Source: Solirubrobacterales bacterium (GTDB lineage Bacteria; Actinomycetota; Thermoleophilia; Solirubrobacterales; Solirubrobacteraceae). Taken from it: 13,091 nucleotides of DNA. The stretch spans positions 1 to 13,091 of the forward strand of contig DAHVAB010000032.1 in the NCBI GenBank assembly GCA_027314825.1, read 5' to 3'. The translations under genes and the position numbers were made by a program. The notes under the pieces were generated by a model. That model was not told the origin of the DNA. It was given only the letters and a program-made list of their open reading frames with translations, and ran no database searches. Of this stretch, positions 12,451 to 13,091 are shown piece after piece (the first letter of the stretch is position 1; each line of letters opens with the position of its first letter).

Positions 12451-12972
12451 TCATCCATCGGCGAGCGCGCGCAGTCGCTCCAGAGAGCGGCGCAGCAGTC
12501 GTGATACCTGCATCTGGGAGACGCCTATCCGCTCGGCTATCTCGGTCTGCGTGAGTTCCCGCATGAAACGGAGGTAGAGCACCTTTCTCTCAAGCGCCGG
12601 CACCTCGCTGAGGGCCGCGCTGACGGAGGCATCGAGCTCGACCAGCTCGTAGCGCCGGTCGATCTGCCCGATACTCTCGGAGTAGGTGCTGGGCTCATCG
12701 TCGGAGAAGGGCGCATCGAGGGAGAGGACGTCGTATGCGTGCGCGGACTGCAGTGCCTCGCCCACTTCCTCGACGCTCAGCTCCAGCCGCTCGGCCAGCT
12801 CGCCGACGGTTGCCGTGCGCCTGCGTTCGCTGCTGATCTCCTCCTGTGCGCGGGCGACCTTCAGCGTTCGCTCCTGCAGGCTGCGTGGTACGCGCATGCT
12901 CCAGCCGCAGTCGCGGAAGTAGCGGCGGATCTCACCGAGGATCGTCGGCACCGCGAATGAAGCGCTCGACAC
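12451..12972 (-). pseudogene. 5'-truncated sigma-B/F-family RNA polymerase sigma factor
   Basis: From about Ala40 of the open frame (position 12963) onward this is a normal SigB/SigF/SigG-type sigma factor: end of region 2 (SFAVPTILGEIRRYFRDCGW), start of region 3 (MRVPRSLQE), region 3 (TVGELAERLELSVEEVGEAL), and region 4 with its helix-turn-helix (LTQTEIAERIGVSQMQVSRLLRRSLERLRALA). Regions 2.1-2.3, which bind core polymerase and melt and read the -10 box, are missing. Upstream, the DNA encodes part of GlpD in another frame. GTG at 12972 could start a 173-residue product, and a TTG at 13080 would give 209 residues with a nonsense N-terminus; neither could work as a normal sigma factor. The 3' end is intact and is followed by the RsbW-like gene. 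It is either a rearranged pseudogene or an assembly chimera. Confidence 0.8.
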
Positions 12973-13091
12973 TAGTGTAGTTGGCAATTGCGGCCCTATG
13001 GAGGGCGGCGTCGAGAATATTCTCGAAGGTGATTCGCGCGTCGTCGGCCCAGGCGTCGTAATAGAGCGCGCCTCCGGCAAGCCCCGCGCGC
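12932..13091 (-). pseudogene. glpD: Fragment of aerobic glycerol-3-phosphate dehydrogenase (GlpD), interrupted
   Basis: GlpD oxidises glycerol-3-phosphate to dihydroxyacetone phosphate with FAD at the membrane. The frame entering from the window edge reads GLAGGALYYDAWADDARIT followed by FENILDAALHRAAIANYTS, matching the GlpD stretch (G-x-x-Y-x-D-x-x-x-D-D-A-R, then a helix and a strand) in the middle of its FAD-binding domain. Similarity fades at about position 12985-12965, and the frame stops at TGA 12934-12932, inside the sigma-factor sequence. The C-terminal two-thirds of GlpD is missing. Codons such as AAT, ATT, GCA, ACT and AGT are more frequent here than in neighbouring genes, hinting at a different origin. 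The N-terminal part would lie beyond 13091. Confidence 0.78.

Overview
The window is GC-rich bacterial DNA (roughly 70% G+C by eye) and most likely comes from an actinomycete, possibly class Thermoleophilia. The evidence is strong G/C at third codon positions, a class II B12-dependent ribonucleotide reductase with an actinobacterial-style tail, a sigma-B/F-family sigma factor next to an RsbW-like kinase, an actinobacterial type of c-di-AMP riboswitch in front of a cell-wall gene, and several apparently leaderless genes with a TANNNT box 6-7 nt before the start codon. The lineage is an inference; no rRNA is present.

Layout, left to right. 1-406 (-): N-terminal part of an unidentified membrane-anchored protein. 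407-1061: mostly non-coding, with a 38-bp direct repeat, a possible pilin-like gene remnant and a sigma-B-like promoter candidate. 1062-1349 (+): small secreted protein. 1494-2183 (-) and 2261-2986 (+): divergent SRAP (HMCES/YedK) abasic-site protein and DnaQ-type 3'-5' exonuclease. 3067-5319 (-): class II ribonucleotide reductase NrdJ with a polyglycine linker. Its 3' end and that of the exonuclease lie in a duplicated ~58-bp block. 5601-7658 (+): FtsH membrane protease. 7790-8557 (-): secreted L,D-transpeptidase. 8704-9912 (+): PLP aminotransferase. 9923-10114 (-): possible small basic protein. 10297-11067 (-): secreted LytM/M23-fold protein lacking its metal ligands, preceded at 11094-11215 by a c-di-AMP (ydaO-type) riboswitch. 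11380-12270 (-): RsbW-like anti-sigma kinase with a second, degenerate ATPase-like half. 12451-12972 (-): sigma factor missing region 2.1-2.3. 12932-13091 (-): fragment of glycerol-3-phosphate dehydrogenase (GlpD) abutting the sigma sequence in another frame.

Three themes stand out. First, DNA precursor supply and DNA maintenance: NrdJ, the exonuclease and SRAP. Second, envelope and stress: FtsH, the L,D-transpeptidase and the riboswitch-controlled LytM-like protein, which ties wall remodelling to c-di-AMP. Third, a stress-sigma module that looks damaged: the GlpD N-terminal part has replaced the 5' end of the sigma gene, through a real rearrangement or an assembly error.

The strongest items for follow-up are the GlpD/sigma junction, the riboswitch-controlled degenerate LytM protein, the two-domain RsbW-like kinase, the polyglycine linker in NrdJ, and the shared leaderless promoter architecture.
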